Positions 63,501 to 64,000 of a DNA stretch of 64,000 nt are shown in pieces. Each line of letters begins with the position of its first letter. The stretch's first letter is position 1. A model generated the notes under the pieces. That model searched no databases. It worked only from the letters and a program-made list of their open reading frames with translations, and was not told the origin of the DNA. Both the position numbers and the translations under genes were made by a program. The DNA comes from Acidobacteriota bacterium (GTDB lineage Bacteria; Acidobacteriota; Vicinamibacteria; Vicinamibacterales; Fen-181), in NCBI GenBank assembly GCA_003170135.1, contig PMZR01000136.1, positions 44,582-108,581 on the forward strand. The letters are read 5' to 3'.

Positions 63501-64000
63501 CTAATAGAAGTCGTGCGACTCGACGTCGATGCGCGCGCCGGGCAGCGGCTCGAAGCGCTCGGCGCGCACCGACGTGATGCCGTCCTGGTTCTGCAGCCGG
63601 CCTTCGACGAGCAGGAAGCGCTCCTCGATGACCGTGAGCCGATCGCGCGCGAACAGGTCGGGCCGGACGATGATGTTGGCGATGCCGGTCTCGTCTTCGA
63701 GCGTGAGAAAGACGAACCCCTTCGCCGTCCCGGGCCGCTGGCGCGTGATGACGGCGCCGGCCACGCGCACGCGCCGGCCGTCGCGCTCGCGCGGCAAATC
63801 GCTGGCGCGCAGGACGCCGCGCAGCGCCATCTCGCGCCGGCGCATCGCCATCGGGTGCGGGCCGATCGTGAGGCTCGTGCCGGAATAGTCCGCGGCGACA
63901 CGTTCGACCGGCGTCATGGGGGACAACGGACACGCGTCGTCCGAAGTCCGACGTCCGATGTCCGAAGGTCGGAGTCCGGAGTCCGGAGTCCGGAGTCGCA
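63501..64000 (-). CDS. dnaE2: Error-prone DNA polymerase DnaE2, C-terminal part (5' end outside window)
   Basis: The frame is open from the right edge to the TAG at 63503. About 139 residues from 63917 on match the C-terminal OB region of DnaE2: VERVAADYSGTSLTIGPHPMA, VRVAGAVITRQRPGTAKGFVFLTLEDETGIANIIV, LLVEGRLQNQDGI and the end SHDFY. Upstream of these the same frame continues without a stop through the heptanucleotide tract, in the place of the variable linker before the OB domain. The repeat may therefore be an in-frame insert, or the real gene may be broken just outside the window. DnaE2 is the translesion polymerase of the ImuA/ImuB/DnaE2 mutagenesis system. Confidence 0.82.
   Translation of the reverse strand, partial: RLRTPDSGLRPSDIGRRTSDDACPLSPMTPVERVAADYSGTSLTIGPHPMAMRRREMALRGVLRASDLPRERDGRRVRVAGAVITRQRPGTAKGFVFLTLEDETGIANIIVRPDLFARDRLTVIEERFLLVEGRLQNQDGITSVRAERFEPLPGARIDVESHDFY
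63934..63996 (-). repeat. Heptanucleotide tandem tract within the dnaE2 frame
   Basis: On the minus strand nine 7-base units follow each other: ACTCCGG three times, then ACTCCGA, CCTTCGG, ACATCGG, ACGTCGG, ACTTCGG and ACGACGC. The pattern is A-N-N-N-CGG. The first units equal the GACTCCG tract at 34603 in a shifted frame. Confidence 0.75.

Overview
The window is a G+C-rich (about two thirds by eye) Gram-negative chromosome segment with dense, co-oriented genes, many ATGA/GTGA start-stop overlaps, secreted and outer-membrane proteins and a TonB-receptor remnant. Several genes point to an acidobacterium, most likely near the Vicinamibacteria. These include a secreted carbohydrate-binding-like domain with a 'CGGCGNSGWGWQD' signature, a PEP-CTERM-type polysaccharide locus and NtrC-type EPS regulators. 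That placement is an inference; no rRNA or other marker gene is present.

Region 1 (1-4645) holds a split thiamine-diphosphate decarboxylase (phosphonopyruvate/sulfopyruvate type, truncated by the left edge), a methyltransferase, a DedA membrane protein, a secreted beta-helix protein and an 81-residue protein whose tail looks like a PEP-CTERM sorting signal without the PEP box.

Region 2 (4970-44079, all + strand) is a very large exopolysaccharide locus. It opens with a minimal, degenerate histidine kinase, two sigma-54 response regulators and a degenerate GGDEF-like protein. A textbook sigma-54 promoter lies at 7286-7301 in front of the second regulator, and a near match precedes the 81-aa gene. 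Then come the export and assembly genes: outer-membrane export protein, outer-membrane beta-barrel, Wzz-like co-polymerase, tyrosine autokinase, polyprenyl glycosylphosphotransferase, two flippases, a polymerase/ligase and the PEP-CTERM-associated ATPase. Precursor and transfer genes follow: a LicC-like nucleotidyltransferase, two nucleotide-sugar dehydrogenases, four GT2 enzymes, a GT2-glycerophosphotransferase fusion, a GT4-heparinase fusion, two further GT4 enzymes and three asparagine-synthetase-like amidotransferases, one of them visibly dead. Together they suggest an acidic, uronate-containing polymer that is partly amidated and possibly carries phospho- or phosphono-substituents.

Region 3 (44164-59856) carries a DUF2461 gene and a YfaT (DUF1175)/YfaS (thioester alpha-2-macroglobulin)/membrane-protein operon. 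Convergent with that operon is a SET protein/esterase/three-domain PBP-SpoIID-metallopeptidase operon. A secreted protein with three RidA domains, a broken TonB receptor, a radical SAM protein and YajQ complete the region.

Region 4 (60034-64000) looks accessory. It has an isoprenylcysteine-methyltransferase-like membrane protein, two unknown exported proteins and a ribbon-helix-helix/MazF toxin-antitoxin pair bracketed by two attC-like hairpins. The 3' end of dnaE2 runs off the right edge.

Two features cut across the window. Short tandem heptanucleotide tracts lie between genes and, in four places, inside or at the end of reading frames. Several non-operonic genes have a -10 hexamer only 6-7 bases before the start codon and no Shine-Dalgarno, suggesting leaderless mRNAs.
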